64,000 nt of DNA, taken from Bacteroides mediterraneensis (lineage in GTDB: Bacteria; Bacteroidota; Bacteroidia; Bacteroidales; Bacteroidaceae). The DNA is taken from contig NZ_DAJPEN010000001.1 of NCBI RefSeq assembly GCF_025993685.1, positions 2,356,001 to 2,420,000 of the forward strand, written 5' to 3'. Both the position numbers and the translations under genes were made by a program. A model generated the notes under the pieces. That model was not told the origin of the DNA. It ran no database searches and was given only the letters and a program-made list of their open reading frames with translations. Shown in pieces: positions 17,324 to 26,859 of this stretch (positions are counted from its first letter, which is position 1; every line of letters starts with the position of its first letter).

Positions 17324-18073
17324 ATGATAGAAATAGATGAGAGATTAAACCAAAAGTTCCATCAACAAATGGATGGAGTACACGCACAAGATGAGGAACA
17401 ACGCCTGTGTCTTATTGCACAGTCCTACTCTATCTGCGAAAACTCCATTGCCGTATTAAGTAATTTGCGTACGGGGAAAAGCCATATCTTCTTCGGAAAG
17501 TCCTGCAAAATATTGGGACTAGGTAAACCAAGCACCATTCAAACGGTGGATTCCGTATGGGAAGAAGAGGTTTACAACCGGATTCATCCGGACGACTGGA
17601 AAAAACGATGTCTGCAAGAGTTGACTTTCTTCCGCAAGATATCTTCCTCTCATTCAAAAGATATATTTTCCTGGTATCTTGAAAATATCATGAGAATGTG
17701 TGACAAGGAGGGTGAATATCACTATTGGAAACATCGTATCTTCTATTTCGCAGGAGGCGGGCAACAAGGGATAAGCTATTCTCTCTGCTTATACAATCTG
17801 ACCTCAGAAGATAGTGAAGCTGCTTATCTGATAAATACGATGACAGGCGAGAAAAAAATTCTTCTCACGGATGAGAGTCAACTTCTTTCTGACAGGGAAA
17901 AAATTATATTGCAAATGATACAAAATGGGAAATCCAGTAAAATGATTGCAGACAGACTGGAAATCAGCAAACATACGGTAGACCGTCACCGGCAGAATAT
18001 CATAGCCAAACTGCAAGTGAACAACAGCACCGAAGCATGCCATAAAGCAAAAAAGCTGGGATTAATTGATTAA
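17324..18073 (+). CDS. LuxR-type transcriptional regulator with PAS-like N-terminus
   Basis: This 249-residue protein ends in a LuxR/FixJ helix-turn-helix (about 187-245): LSDREKIILQMIQNGKSS, then MIADRLEISKHTVDRHRQNI. The N-terminal 150 residues look like a PAS-type sensor (IHPDDW is a recurrent PAS-loop motif) without phosphoacceptor signatures, so it is probably a one-component sensor. It stands alone, with its own promoter box. Targets are not evident; the acetyltransferase gene 160 bp downstream on the same strand may be one. Confidence 0.8.
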   Translation: MIEIDERLNQKFHQQMDGVHAQDEEQRLCLIAQSYSICENSIAVLSNLRTGKSHIFFGKSCKILGLGKPSTIQTVDSVWEEEVYNRIHPDDWKKRCLQELTFFRKISSSHSKDIFSWYLENIMRMCDKEGEYHYWKHRIFYFAGGGQQGISYSLCLYNLTSEDSEAAYLINTMTGEKKILLTDESQLLSDREKIILQMIQNGKSSKMIADRLEISKHTVDRHRQNIIAKLQVNNSTEACHKAKKLGLID

Positions 18074-18233
18074 GCAAACAACCGAAATATTGCTCAGGAG
18101 GCAAAAGGCTCCACCTTTTCCACATTAACGCGATACCCCCATATCGCTACCACATAAGTAATCCCGTATGATATAGGAAATAAAAGAACACTTTTGATTA
18201 CTTTTACTTTAAATAAAACCTACCAAAACAAAA

Positions 18234-18815
18234 ATGACAGAATGGGATAAAATGCAGGCGCATCAAATCTGCAATGACTTTGATGCGGATTTGTTTGAAC
18301 GAAGAGTGAAAGCAAAAAGACTATTCAAGGAATTTAACCGTACCGAAGACCACGAAATTGAACGCCGTCAGGGAATCATGCGTCAACTCTTCAAGAAAGT
18401 GGGTGAACGTGTTTGGCTGGAACCAAACTTTACCTGCGAGTTCGGAAAAAACATTACGATTGGGAGTGATGTCTATATTAATTTCGGATGTACCCTGCTT
18501 GATTGCGGACAGATCACAATAGGCAATCACACGTTATTAGGACCGAATGTAAGTGCATACTCAGCCAATCATTCACTTGATCCGGCTGAACGGATAGCCG
18601 GTGCCTTAGTTCCGAAACCGATTACGATAGGAAATCGCGTTTGGATTGGAGGTAGCAGCATACTCCTCAGCGGCGTTACGATAGGCGATGATACCGTGAT
18701 TGGTGCTGGAAGTGTGGTCACTCATGACATACCTTCAGGGGTCGTGGCCGCCGGAAATCCTTGCCGTGTCTTACGAAAAATCACCGAGCAAGACAAAGTC
18801 GGTTTTCCTTTCTAA
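18234..18815 (+). CDS. Sugar O-acetyltransferase (maltose/galactoside acetyltransferase type)
   Basis: The 193-residue product is a left-handed beta-helix acetyltransferase of the LacA/Maa type. It has an N-terminal helical Mac domain (about 5-60) and then hexapeptide repeats such as ITIGNHTLLGPNV, ITIGNRVWIGG, VTIGDDTVIGAGSVV. The catalytic His lies in YSANHSLD, near residue 114. It ends in the usual AGNPCRVLRKI. It would transfer acetyl from acetyl-CoA to a sugar hydroxyl, acting as a trimer in the cytoplasm. It appears monocistronic. Confidence 0.9.
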   Translation: MTEWDKMQAHQICNDFDADLFERRVKAKRLFKEFNRTEDHEIERRQGIMRQLFKKVGERVWLEPNFTCEFGKNITIGSDVYINFGCTLLDCGQITIGNHTLLGPNVSAYSANHSLDPAERIAGALVPKPITIGNRVWIGGSSILLSGVTIGDDTVIGAGSVVTHDIPSGVVAAGNPCRVLRKITEQDKVGFPF

Positions 18816-18915
18816 AGCAGACTGCCTTTTCAGCGTAAAGTGAGAATGTGACTAAATCACACTTTCGAAAGAGGAAAATATTCAATTTGATTTATTCATT
18901 ATATAAACAGGAACC

Positions 18916-19638
18916 ATGAAAAAATATCTTTTTTTAGCGATAGCTACGATGATGACAGCCGCTTGCTCTCATCCAACAGCAGACAAAACCCAACCAATTG
19001 CAGAAAGCTCCAGACTGACAGACTGTAATGTTTCTTTAAATGGTCTTCATTTTACCAAATCGCTCAACAGAGCCGAAAAGCAAGTGAGTGATTCGGCAGG
19101 TATTATCACCTTCCGCGCCAAACCTCAAGCAGATTTTTTCTGTGACCCTAACGGAAAAATATCTCAAGATGATGCCGCCATCCTTTTCATGGAAATAGAC
19201 AACAAAAAACCTTTTACCTATTCTGCCAAGGTCAAAACGGGATTCACTCCGGAAGGGACCTACAATGCGGCCGTACTCTTTGCGTATGCCAATGACACGC
19301 TATGGCAGAAACTGTGTTTCGAACAGGATGAAAGAGGAACGCACCGGGTGGTAAGTGTGCGTACCATCGGCACCTCCGATGACAACAACCATGAAGTGAT
19401 AAACGAGGATACAGAATCCATCTATTTTAAAATATCGTCCGACACGCAAACCATAGCCAATTACTATTCGTTGGACGGCAAGACATGGCAGATGGTCCGT
19501 CTCTATAAAAACGAGTACGGAGATAAAATTTATCTGGGTATCTGCAGCCAGGCTCCTCAATCGGACGAATGTATCTCGACCTTCGAGAACTTACAGCTGA
19601 CTGCTGATCATGTAAAAGATTTCAGACTGGGAAAATGA
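18916..19638 (+). CDS. DUF1349 lipoprotein (concanavalin-like fold)
   Basis: The encoded 240-residue lipoprotein has signal and lipobox TAAC at residues 14-17. The mature part matches DUF1349, a jelly-roll domain found in Bacteroides surface proteins and sugar-active enzymes: ITFRAKPQADFFCDPNG, DDAAILFMEIDN, a YYSLDGKTWQMVR strand and a final LGICSQAPQSDECISTFENL. No catalytic residues are apparent. It may bind or process glycans at the surface. The IS1182 element begins about 150 bp after its stop, so any downstream partner would have been separated from it. Confidence 0.75.
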   Translation: MKKYLFLAIATMMTAACSHPTADKTQPIAESSRLTDCNVSLNGLHFTKSLNRAEKQVSDSAGIITFRAKPQADFFCDPNGKISQDDAAILFMEIDNKKPFTYSAKVKTGFTPEGTYNAAVLFAYANDTLWQKLCFEQDERGTHRVVSVRTIGTSDDNNHEVINEDTESIYFKISSDTQTIANYYSLDGKTWQMVRLYKNEYGDKIYLGICSQAPQSDECISTFENLQLTADHVKDFRLGK

Positions 19639-19784
19639 ATGTGAGTTCCTATTTTAGTACAGATACCATAGCTATTTCATGATTGAAAGGAATGGGAAGG
19701 CATCTGTATTCCAATCATTCTTTGTAAAAAAGAAATAGGAAAAGATACAGAAATCCTTGTTACCCAACTTAAATACAAAAACAA

Positions 19785-21596
19785 AAAGAGGCCGTCTCAA
19801 AATGAAATATAATTTGAGATGGCCTTTTTTGTGTCTGCAAAAAAAATCGGGCAAGCCCAAACTTCGCTCAGTCAGGACTTGCCCGTCTCCCTAATTTTTC
19901 GTATCTTAGGGAATCAAGCAATATATCCCAAAGATAATGTTTAAAAACTATACCTCCAACGATAATCTGCTTTTACCTCCGTGTTTAGGCGATTTTATTC
20001 CCCAGAACGATCCGGTCCGGGTTGTTCACCGCATCATTGAACAGATCAGCCTGGAAGAACTTTACCGCAAGTACTCCGTCAAAGGCTGTCCGGCCTACCA
20101 TCCCCGCATGATGCTGCAGATTCTGGTATATGCCTATCTGCGCAATATCTATTCCAGCCGCCGCATTGAGGAGTTCTGCCGCAATGACATCCGCTTCATG
20201 TGGCTGACCGGTACCAGGGTGCCTGACCACAACACCATCAACCGTTTTCGCAGCAGCCGGCTGAAGGATGTGCTCAAGACCGTCTTCGCCACCATCGTGA
20301 AGTTCCTCGTGGCGGAGGGCTTTGTAAGTCTGGACGTAGCCTGCACCGACGGGACGAAGATGGAGGCGAACGCCAACCGTTATACGTTCGTCTGGGGCAA
20401 GTCCATCCACACCCGCATCTCCAGAATTGCGGAACAGCTTGAGGAGATATGGCGGTACGCCGAGTCCGTCACCAAGCAGGAGCTGCGCGACTCCGCTCCC
20501 GTCACTTACCAGGACATCACCCCCGAGAAGGTGGAAAGGGCGCTGGAACAGATACATGAAGCTCTGGAGGGAACGGATGCGGACCGGAAAGTGAAGGCCA
20601 AGGTCCGGCGCGTGAGGAAGGCATGGCCCGAACAGCTGAAGAAATACGAATCCCAGGGAAAGATTCTCGACGGGCGCAACAGCTACTCCAAGACAGACCC
20701 CGACGCCACGTTCATGCGGATGAAGGAGGACCACATGAGGAACGGGCAGCTCAAGCCCGGATACAACCCGCAGGTCAGTACCAACAGACAGTTCATCCTG
20801 AACTATACCCTCCACCAGTGTGCCGGTGACACCTCCACCTATCCCCTGCACATGGAAGACTTCCATTCCCTGTACGGCAGATATCCTGACGTGTCCGTCT
20901 GTGACGCCGGGTACGGAAGCGAGGAGAACTACCTGTACGCCTTCAGGCATGGCATTGAAACCTTCATAAAGTACAACTATTTCCATAAGGAACAGAAAAG
21001 GAGCTTCAGGAATGACCCGTTCCTGTCCGCCAACTTCTACTATAATGAAGAAACCGACGGGATGTACTGTCCGATGGGACAGAGGATGGAAAGACTCTCC
21101 GATGTAAAGCGGACGACAGACAACGGTTTTGTACAGACCGTCTCAAGGTACAGGGCACGGAACTGCAAGGGCTGCCCGTTAAGATGCCGGTGTCACAGAA
21201 GCCGGTCGGAAAGGATTGTGCAAGTGAATCATCGGCTGAGAAAAATCAAGGAAAGGGAACGTGAGAAACTCCTCTCCGAGGAAGGTCTTAAATACCGGAG
21301 CCAGCGGCCGCAGGATGTGGAAGCCGTATTTGGAAACCTCAAGAACAACAAGCACTTCAAGAGGTTCCATCTTCGTGGGCTGAAAAAGGTGGAAATTGAG
21401 TTTGGCCTGCTGGCCATAGCGCATAATCTTGCAAAAGTAGCCTCTTAGGAGGCTTCTGACGAGGGAAAAACGGTGTAAAACGTGAAATCTGTAGAAGGAA
21501 ACTTGTAAATTCCTTTTTGAGGAAAAATCCAAACGACTTCAATCTGATATGAAACGACAGAGGCCATCTCAAGGTTTATTTTGAGACGGCCTCTTT
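19785..21596 (+). mobile_element. IS1182-family insertion sequence, complete
   Basis: The element is about 1.81 kb, bounded by perfect 18-bp inverted repeats: AAAGAGGCCGTCTCAAAA (19785-19802) and its complement (21579-21596). Each end also folds on itself. The left end has GAGGCCGTCTC pairing with GAGATGGCC followed by six T residues; the right end has GAGGCCATCTC pairing with GAGACGGCCTC. A further hairpin CGGGCAAG / CTTGCCCG (19848-19855, 19878-19885) precedes the transposase. These folds should block read-through from outside. I see no target duplication in the flanks. The transposase is intact, so the copy may still be mobile. Confidence 0.9.
19937..21448 (+). CDS. IS1182-family transposase
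   Basis: This intact DDE transposase has 503 residues and an N-terminal InsH/DUF772 domain (about 15-110, with YHPRMMLQILVYAYL and VPDHNTINRFR). Candidate catalytic acids are Asp in ACTDGTKMEANANRY, Asp in VCDAGYGSEENY and Glu in EAVFGNLKNNKHFKRF. A cysteine-rich stretch CKGCPLRCRC lies near residue 415. Length and motif order fit IS1182 rather than IS5 or IS1380. No frameshift or internal stop is present. Its codon use is more GC-rich than that of the preceding genes. Confidence 0.92.
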   Translation: MFKNYTSNDNLLLPPCLGDFIPQNDPVRVVHRIIEQISLEELYRKYSVKGCPAYHPRMMLQILVYAYLRNIYSSRRIEEFCRNDIRFMWLTGTRVPDHNTINRFRSSRLKDVLKTVFATIVKFLVAEGFVSLDVACTDGTKMEANANRYTFVWGKSIHTRISRIAEQLEEIWRYAESVTKQELRDSAPVTYQDITPEKVERALEQIHEALEGTDADRKVKAKVRRVRKAWPEQLKKYESQGKILDGRNSYSKTDPDATFMRMKEDHMRNGQLKPGYNPQVSTNRQFILNYTLHQCAGDTSTYPLHMEDFHSLYGRYPDVSVCDAGYGSEENYLYAFRHGIETFIKYNYFHKEQKRSFRNDPFLSANFYYNEETDGMYCPMGQRMERLSDVKRTTDNGFVQTVSRYRARNCKGCPLRCRCHRSRSERIVQVNHRLRKIKEREREKLLSEEGLKYRSQRPQDVEAVFGNLKNNKHFKRFHLRGLKKVEIEFGLLAIAHNLAKVAS

Positions 21597-21627
21597 CTTA
21601 TGGATGTTTATCGTTGTTTACCGATAC

Positions 21628-23550
21628 TTATTTCACTTCCTCAAAGTCAGCATCCTGTACATTGTCATTGTTCTTGCTGTTTGAACTCTGACCGTTGTTT
21701 GCCTGACCTGTATTAGGACCTGCCTGAGCACCGCCCTGTGCACCAGTCTGAGCGTACATTTCTGCACTTGCAGCCTGGAAAGCAGTTTGCAATTCAGCGC
21801 TTGCTGCATCGATACCAGCCAAATCCTGAGCCTTGTGAGCGTCTTTCAACTTCTGAAGGGCAGCTTCGATAGGAGCTTTCTTGTCGGCCGGAATCTTATC
21901 GCCAAGGTCTTTCAACTGATTTTCAGTAGTAAAGATCAAGCTATCTGCCTGGTTCAGCTTGTCGATACGTTCCTTTTCCTTCTTATCAGCTTCTGCGTTA
22001 GCTTCAGCTTCAGCCTTCATACGGTCGATTTCTTCCTTGCTCAAACCAGATGAAGCTTCGATACGGATGGCCTGTTCCTTACCAGTTGCCTTATCCTTGG
22101 CAGATACCTTCAAGATACCGTTGGCATCGATATCGAATGTAACTTCAATCTGAGGCACACCACGACGAGCCGGAGCGATACCTGTCAAGTTGAACTGACC
22201 GATTGACTTGTTCTGAGCAGCCATCGGACGTTCACCCTGCAATACGTGGATGGTAACTTCTGTCTGGTTATCAGCGGCAGTAGAGAAGACTTCACTCTTC
22301 TTGCACGGAATAGTCGTGTTGGCATCAATCAACTTGGTCATTACTCCACCCATTGTTTCAATACCCAATGTCAACGGAGTGACATCCAGCAATACGATAT
22401 TACCTACACCGGCTTCCTTGTTCAAAACGGCACCCTGGATACAAGCACCTACGGCTACTACTTCATCCGGATTTACACCCTTAGAAGGAACTTTGCCGAA
22501 GAAGTCTTCAACCAGTTTCTGTACAGCCGGGATACGTGAAGAACCACCTACCAAGATGACTTCATCAATATCTGCGTTGTTCAGACCTGCATCGCTCATG
22601 GCTTTCTTACAAGGTTCCAGACAAGCCTGAATCAGGTTGTGAGCCAAAGCTTCGAATTTTGCACGAGTCAATGTCTTAACCAAGTGTTTAGGCACACCGG
22701 CAACCGGCATGATGTACGGCAAGTTGATTTCAGTAGAAGTTGAAGAAGACAATTCAATCTTTGCCTTTTCAGCAGCTTCCTTCAAACGTTGCATAGCCAT
22801 CGGATCAGTAGTCAGGTCAGCACCTTCGTCGTTCTTGAATTCCTGAACCAACCAGTCGATGATTACTTGGTCGAAGTCATCACCACCCAGGTGAGTATCA
22901 CCGTTGGTTGACAATACTTCGAATACGCCACCACCGAATTCCAGGATAGAGATATCGAATGTACCACCACCAAGGTCGAATACGGCTACCTTCATATCTT
23001 TGTTAGACTTGTCCACACCGTAAGCCAATGCAGCTGCAGTCGGTTCGTTCACGATACGTTTTACATCCAGACCGGCAATCTGACCAGCTTCCTTAGTGGC
23101 CTGACGCTGAGAGTCTGAGAAGTATGCCGGAACGGTGATGACAGCTTCAGTAACTTCCTGACCCAAGTAATCTTCAGCAGTCTTCTTCATCTTCTGCAGA
23201 ATCATGGCTGAGATTTCCTGCGGAGTGTACAGACGTCCGTCGATATCTACACGCGGAGTGTTGTTGTCGCCTCTTACTACTGAGTAAGGTACACGAGCAA
23301 TTTCTTTCTGAACCTGATCGTAAGTTTCACCCATGAAACGTTTGATAGAATATACCGTACGTTTCGGGTTTGTGATAGCCTGACGTTTGGCAGGATCACC
23401 TACCTTACGTTCGCCACCGTCAACGAAACCTACAACTGAAGGAGTGGTACGTTTACCTTCGCTGTTGGCAATTACCACCGGTTCGTTACCTTCAAATACT
23501 GCAACACATGAGTTTGTTGTTCCTAAGTCAATACCAATAATCTTTCCCAT
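21628..23550 (-). CDS. dnaK: Molecular chaperone DnaK (Hsp70)
   Basis: A full-length 640-residue Hsp70. The ATPase domain (1-380) opens with [14 protein letters not shown] and contains [15 protein letters not shown] and [11 protein letters not shown]. The substrate-binding domain follows ([16 protein letters not shown]), then a helical lid and a Gln/Asn/Gly-rich tail ending in DADFEEVK. It refolds proteins with DnaJ and GrpE, but neither gene is adjacent. The IS1182 element lies 31 bp beyond its stop codon, and no separate dnaK terminator is seen in that gap. Transcript ends may therefore depend on the hairpin at the element's right end. Confidence 0.97.
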   Translation of the reverse strand: MGKIIGIDLGTTNSCVAVFEGNEPVVIANSEGKRTTPSVVGFVDGGERKVGDPAKRQAITNPKRTVYSIKRFMGETYDQVQKEIARVPYSVVRGDNNTPRVDIDGRLYTPQEISAMILQKMKKTAEDYLGQEVTEAVITVPAYFSDSQRQATKEAGQIAGLDVKRIVNEPTAAALAYGVDKSNKDMKVAVFDLGGGTFDISILEFGGGVFEVLSTNGDTHLGGDDFDQVIIDWLVQEFKNDEGADLTTDPMAMQRLKEAAEKAKIELSSSTSTEINLPYIMPVAGVPKHLVKTLTRAKFEALAHNLIQACLEPCKKAMSDAGLNNADIDEVILVGGSSRIPAVQKLVEDFFGKVPSKGVNPDEVVAVGACIQGAVLNKEAGVGNIVLLDVTPLTLGIETMGGVMTKLIDANTTIPCKKSEVFSTAADNQTEVTIHVLQGERPMAAQNKSIGQFNLTGIAPARRGVPQIEVTFDIDANGILKVSAKDKATGKEQAIRIEASSGLSKEEIDRMKAEAEANAEADKKEKERIDKLNQADSLIFTTENQLKDLGDKIPADKKAPIEAALQKLKDAHKAQDLAGIDAASAELQTAFQAASAEMYAQTGAQGGAQAGPNTGQANNGQSSNSKNNDNVQDADFEEVK

Positions 23551-23638
23551 AATTGTATCTATTTTTATTATTTTCTAATCAGTTAATTCTGTAGCGCCGA
23601 AGCGTTACGCCCTATAAAAGACAAATGTCATGCCAGAA

Positions 23639-23679
23639 GAAAAAAAAGTCCGTGCCAGCATTTTTTTCTGACACGGACT
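23639..23679 (-). terminator. Intrinsic terminator of the PadR-PspC operon
   Basis: Read leftwards, AGTCCGTG (23672-23679) pairs with CACGGACT (23647-23654), followed by eight U residues. It lies 62 bp after the PspC-type gene stop and separates that operon from dnaK. Confidence 0.8.
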
Positions 23680-23740
23680 GCCATTTTGGCCGTTTTATGT
23701 GACATTCTTGTCTCCAGACACACTATGGAGACTGACAAAA

Positions 23741-24820
23741 TCAGAGGAACTCTCCCCAAAAAGGAGTAGTCAGAAGGGGTTCCGTCAGGAAAGGCACCTG
23801 GAAAATCAACACGATTCCTATGGCCAGGGCCACCATCCACAACAACACCAGCACCACTTTAGCGGAGGTACCCATGGGCTTCCAGCTTCCGAACGACTGC
23901 ATGACGGCCTGAATCAGTCCGGCAATAGGGATACCCACTACCAGTAGTCCGCACACGGTCAATCCGACAATCACACCTGGAATGGCATGCACACTGCTCC
24001 AGTCTACCCAAGGTATGATATTATATATAAAGGTAGGCAAGCTGACAATCATTCCCGTAGCAGCCATCAGCAAGGCAAACAGCACGACCAAACCGACCAA
24101 TAGGAAAGGTGCGCAGCAAATCAGCAACAACACCAGACACAGTTTCAGCAAGAAACCGAACACAGCTACCACCCCGTTTCCCAACTTATGCAAAGCCGAA
24201 CGGGGCTTCTCGGAATGTACGTAGTCGTTCACTTTCTCAAAACCGTCGGTCACTGTCCGGCCGATGTTCTCCACATTGATGGGCTCCCCCCGCATCTGCA
24301 ATTTCTCCGTAGCCGTTTGTGCCAGCGGAATGATAATCCAAGCCAGCAGATAAGCCAGAATCAATCCATGAATCAGGAAACCGGCCAAAATAAAGACGAT
24401 ACGGGTCCAGGTCACGTCCCAGCCGAAATAGGCTGCAAGACCGGATACAACTCCACCCAAGACACGGTCGTCCGGGTTACGGAACAAACGACGGCTGGTT
24501 CCCGTCGATTCACTGTCATAAGCCTTCTCACCCGAGGCGGATGCGTTTTCCTCCTCCCCGTCGTTCAGCTCTTCGGGCTTGCCCATACGGGCAATGACCT
24601 CTTCCACCTCTTTTATCGTAATCACCTGCAAGCCGCCGCGCAAGGCTTCGTCAAACAGTTCGGCGATGCGGGCTTCCATGTCGCGCACAATCTCATCCGC
24701 CCCTTCTTCCTTGCGGAAATGATAGCGAAGGTTATTCAAATAATTATCCAGCAGGATATAGGCATCCTCATCAATGTGATATACGGTGCCTCCTAAATTT
24801 ACAGTCAGTGTCTTTTTCAT
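23741..24820 (-). CDS. PspC-domain membrane protein
   Basis: The product (359 residues) has a cytoplasmic N-terminal region of about 110 residues with helices reading ADEIVRDMEARIAELF and VEEVIARMGKPEEL. A PspC domain follows (RNPDDRVLGGVVSGLAAYFGWDVTWTRIVFIL, quoted here across positions 112-143 in part), and then five to six hydrophobic segments. PspC proteins act in envelope-stress responses; this long Bacteroidetes form is usually encoded after a PadR repressor, as here (12 bp apart). It probably monitors or supports membrane integrity; the exact role is not known. Confidence 0.85.
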   Translation of the reverse strand: MKKTLTVNLGGTVYHIDEDAYILLDNYLNNLRYHFRKEEGADEIVRDMEARIAELFDEALRGGLQVITIKEVEEVIARMGKPEELNDGEEENASASGEKAYDSESTGTSRRLFRNPDDRVLGGVVSGLAAYFGWDVTWTRIVFILAGFLIHGLILAYLLAWIIIPLAQTATEKLQMRGEPINVENIGRTVTDGFEKVNDYVHSEKPRSALHKLGNGVVAVFGFLLKLCLVLLLICCAPFLLVGLVVLFALLMAATGMIVSLPTFIYNIIPWVDWSSVHAIPGVIVGLTVCGLLVVGIPIAGLIQAVMQSFGSWKPMGTSAKVVLVLLWMVALAIGIVLIFQVPFLTEPLLTTPFWGEFL

Positions 24821-24832
24821 GTCATGCAGGTT

Positions 24833-25162
24833 TTAGATGTTCTGTCTTAAATGGTTTACCGTGTCGGAAAGTCCGTCCCAGGCACTTTCCAGTTCTTTCA
24901 GAAAATTCTCTCCTTCCGGAGTCAGTCCGTAATACTTGCGGGGAGGTCCCTGGGTAGACTCCACCCACTCGTACGACAGGAGTCCGTCGTTCTTCAGGCG
25001 GGTCAGCAACGGATAGAGCGTGCCTTCCACCACAATCAGCCGGGCCTCCTTCAGTTTCTGGATGATATCGGAAGAATAGGCAGACTCCCGGTGCAACAGC
25101 AGCAGGATGCAGTATTCCAGCATCCCTTTACGCATCTGTGATTTTACATTGTCTACATTCAT
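24833..25162 (-). CDS. PadR-family transcriptional regulator
   Basis: A 109-residue PadR winged-helix protein: GMLEYCILLLLHRESAYSSD, then EGTLYPLLTRLKNDGLL (wing and recognition helix) and PPRKYYGLTPEGENFL. It lacks a long C-terminal effector domain, as in PadR-s1 regulators that sense small hydrophobic or envelope-active compounds. It leads the two-gene operon with the PspC-type protein and most likely represses it. A TATATTTG box lies at 25188-25195 on the minus strand. Confidence 0.9.
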   Translation of the reverse strand: MNVDNVKSQMRKGMLEYCILLLLHRESAYSSDIIQKLKEARLIVVEGTLYPLLTRLKNDGLLSYEWVESTQGPPRKYYGLTPEGENFLKELESAWDGLSDTVNHLRQNI

Positions 25163-25187
25163 TTCATCTCATTTATCTTGTATGACA

Positions 25188-25195
25188 CAAATATA
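25188..25195 (-). promoter_or_regulatory. -7 promoter box of the PadR-PspC operon
   Basis: TATATTTG on the minus strand fits TAnnTTTG, 26 bp before the padR-like ATG. Confidence 0.5.
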
Positions 25196-25291
25196 GGTTT
25201 TATCTAGATACTATGCATTGCAAGGTATTATAATTTTAGAACATTTAACAAGATTCTATCTCCATAAAAGCAAAGCAATCGAAAGAAAAAG

Positions 25292-25299
25292 TACTTTTG
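25292..25299 (+). promoter_or_regulatory. -7 promoter box of the GNAT gene
   Basis: TACTTTTG fits TAnnTTTG, 33 bp before the ATG at 25333. Confidence 0.5.
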
Positions 25300-25332
25300 T
25301 AGAAAACACACTTATTTTATTACAAAACGCCT

Positions 25333-25830
25333 ATGTTTAATATCAGAAAAGCGACAATCGAAGACATTGAGATTATCCGGTCACTGGCCAAGCAGACCTT
25401 TCCGGTCACTTACCAGAAGATTCTGACCCCGGAACAAATTGATTACATGATGGAGTGGATGTATTCCGCCGAGAGCCTGAAGAACCAGATGGAGAAGGAG
25501 CACCACATTTACTACCTCGCCTACGAGGAGTGCGAACCGGCCGGCTACGTGTCCATCCAGCAGGAAGGGCCCGACCTCTTCCACTTGCAGAAGATTTATG
25601 TGCTCCCCTACTTCCAGAAATACAAACTCGGACGGCAACTGTTCGAGCAGGCCATCAAAGGCATCAAGGAACTTCATCCCGAACCTTGCCGGATGGAACT
25701 GAACGTGAACCGTCACAATCCGGCACTGGGATTTTATGAGCACATGGGCATGAAGAAGGTACGCGAAGGTGACTTCCCCATCGGCGACGGGTATTACATG
25801 AACGATTACATCATGGGGCTGGACATCTAA
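25333..25830 (+). CDS. GNAT-family N-acetyltransferase
   Basis: This 165-residue GCN5-related acetyltransferase has an N-terminal IRKATIEDIEIIRSLAKQTF, central strands LAYEECEPAGYVSI, the acetyl-CoA-binding stretch LQKIYVLPYFQKYKLGRQLF (motif A, Q/RxxGxG-like) and the late motif NPALGFYEHMGMKKV. It resembles RimI/YjaB-type single-domain enzymes acting on small amines or proteins; the substrate cannot be told. It is monocistronic and converges with the LysO-type genes. Confidence 0.87.
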   Translation: MFNIRKATIEDIEIIRSLAKQTFPVTYQKILTPEQIDYMMEWMYSAESLKNQMEKEHHIYYLAYEECEPAGYVSIQQEGPDLFHLQKIYVLPYFQKYKLGRQLFEQAIKGIKELHPEPCRMELNVNRHNPALGFYEHMGMKKVREGDFPIGDGYYMNDYIMGLDI

Positions 25831-25840
25831 ACGGACTGCC

Positions 25841-25916
25841 CCGTTCTGTTCATCTCTTTGCGCGGCGGGCAAGAATCAGGTTCTTACAGCTTGCAGAACA
25901 AAGAGATGAAGAACGG
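25841..25916. repeat. Inverted repeat between the GNAT gene and the LysO-type gene
   Basis: CCGTTCTGTTCATCTCTTTG (25841-25860) pairs with CAAAGAGATGAAGAACGG (25899-25916), apart from a 2-nt bulge. The right arm lies inside the last codons of the LysO-type gene. With a 38-nt loop it may act as a weak bidirectional stop between convergent genes. Confidence 0.5.
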
Positions 25917-26516
25917 AACGGACATATCTACCAGGATGCCGTGGAAAATGGCTATCGGCACCACCTCCTTGCCGGATACCCGGATGATGGAAGGCAGGGC
26001 CACATCGACAGAGGTCACCCCGGCCACCGAGATAGGGGCCAGTTTCCCGAAATACTTGCAAATCAGAGGGGCTCCCACCAGCGCCACGAGTTCGCGGATG
26101 ACATTCGTCAAGAGGGCAATGGTAGCCAGTTCCGTGGCCAATTGTGTCCCGATAACCGGAGCCTTCAGTTCCACAATCAGAATGGAGGCCAGGGAGTAAT
26201 ATCCCAGTCCGCTGCCGATGGCCATGCAGTCGAACACGCTCCAGCGGGTCAGCAGCACACTGACCAAGGCGGAGAACAACAAGGTTCCTCCAATCGTAGC
26301 CAAGGGAATCAGCAACATCTTCCACCGGAAACCGTGAATCAGCGCTTTGAAATCTTCACCTCCCCCAATGCTGACACCTACCTGAAACATCAGGGCATAC
26401 AGGATATACAGCGACAACTGGTGCATATCTCCCATTTCCCAACCGGACACATTCCACACGTAACCCAACAGACAGCCCATGAAGAACATGGACAGTACCA
26501 ACAGACTTCCTTTCAT
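25884..26516 (-). CDS. LysO-type exporter, C-terminal part (separate gene)
   Basis: The 210-residue membrane protein corresponds to the C-terminal domain of LysO (YbjE, DUF340), the L-lysine exporter. It has about six hydrophobic helices with conserved GVSIGGGEDFKALIHGFRW, SGLGYYSLASILIVEL and VAGVTSVDVALPSIIRVSG. Its ATG overlaps the stop of the small upstream gene (ATGA), so the two halves are translationally coupled and should form one transporter. The E. coli protein is a single chain of about 300 residues, close to the sum of the two parts. In Bacteroidetes the two-gene form appears normal rather than a frameshift. Confidence 0.85.
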   Translation of the reverse strand: MKGSLLVLSMFFMGCLLGYVWNVSGWEMGDMHQLSLYILYALMFQVGVSIGGGEDFKALIHGFRWKMLLIPLATIGGTLLFSALVSVLLTRWSVFDCMAIGSGLGYYSLASILIVELKAPVIGTQLATELATIALLTNVIRELVALVGAPLICKYFGKLAPISVAGVTSVDVALPSIIRVSGKEVVPIAIFHGILVDMSVPFFISLFCKL

Positions 26517-26791
26517 TTCTCACCTCCTTCCTTGAAAAACCACAGATACACCAGCCGTGCCAGCAGCACGCTTCCCGTAATGCCGGCTACACTGAGCAGC
26601 AGGGCTTGTCCGCCGAACGAACCCAGATTCTTCACAATCAACGGGTTATAGCCTACGGAAAGTCCCAGTACAAACAGCATCAGGCAAATGGTGACCGAAA
26701 TGGTCTGATTCACTTTCTTCAAAAAATCACACGTACGAAGGACATATCCCAACAGGACCCCTGCCAGGACAGTCAATATAATACTCCACAT
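26513..26791 (-). CDS. LysO-type exporter, N-terminal part (separate gene)
   Basis: A 92-residue protein with three hydrophobic helices corresponding to the N-terminal domain of LysO: LAGVLLGYVLRTCDFLKKVN, ICLMLFVLGLSVGYNPLIV and LLLSVAGITGSVLLARLVYL. The preceding 550 bp carries no conventional gene but holds a 37-codon ORF, a 22-bp repeat array at 27036-27123 and a possible minus-strand promoter near 27240. The transcript may therefore have a long structured leader. Both parts together would export lysine or related basic amino acids. Confidence 0.82.
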   Translation of the reverse strand: MWSIILTVLAGVLLGYVLRTCDFLKKVNQTISVTICLMLFVLGLSVGYNPLIVKNLGSFGGQALLLSVAGITGSVLLARLVYLWFFKEGGEK

Positions 26792-26859
26792 AAAAAATCC
26801 GAAATTAAAAGTTTACAAGCAATTTCCACCATGCGTCAGAAACGGCGCAACTCTCTGTC

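Noticed and set aside
19781..21600. Target-site duplication flanking the IS1182 element
   Set aside because: The four bases on each side (ACAA and CTTA) do not match.
25884..26791. Frameshift splitting a lysO gene
   Set aside because: The two parts have a clean ATGA overlap and sizes matching the two LysO domains, so a natural two-gene form is more likely.
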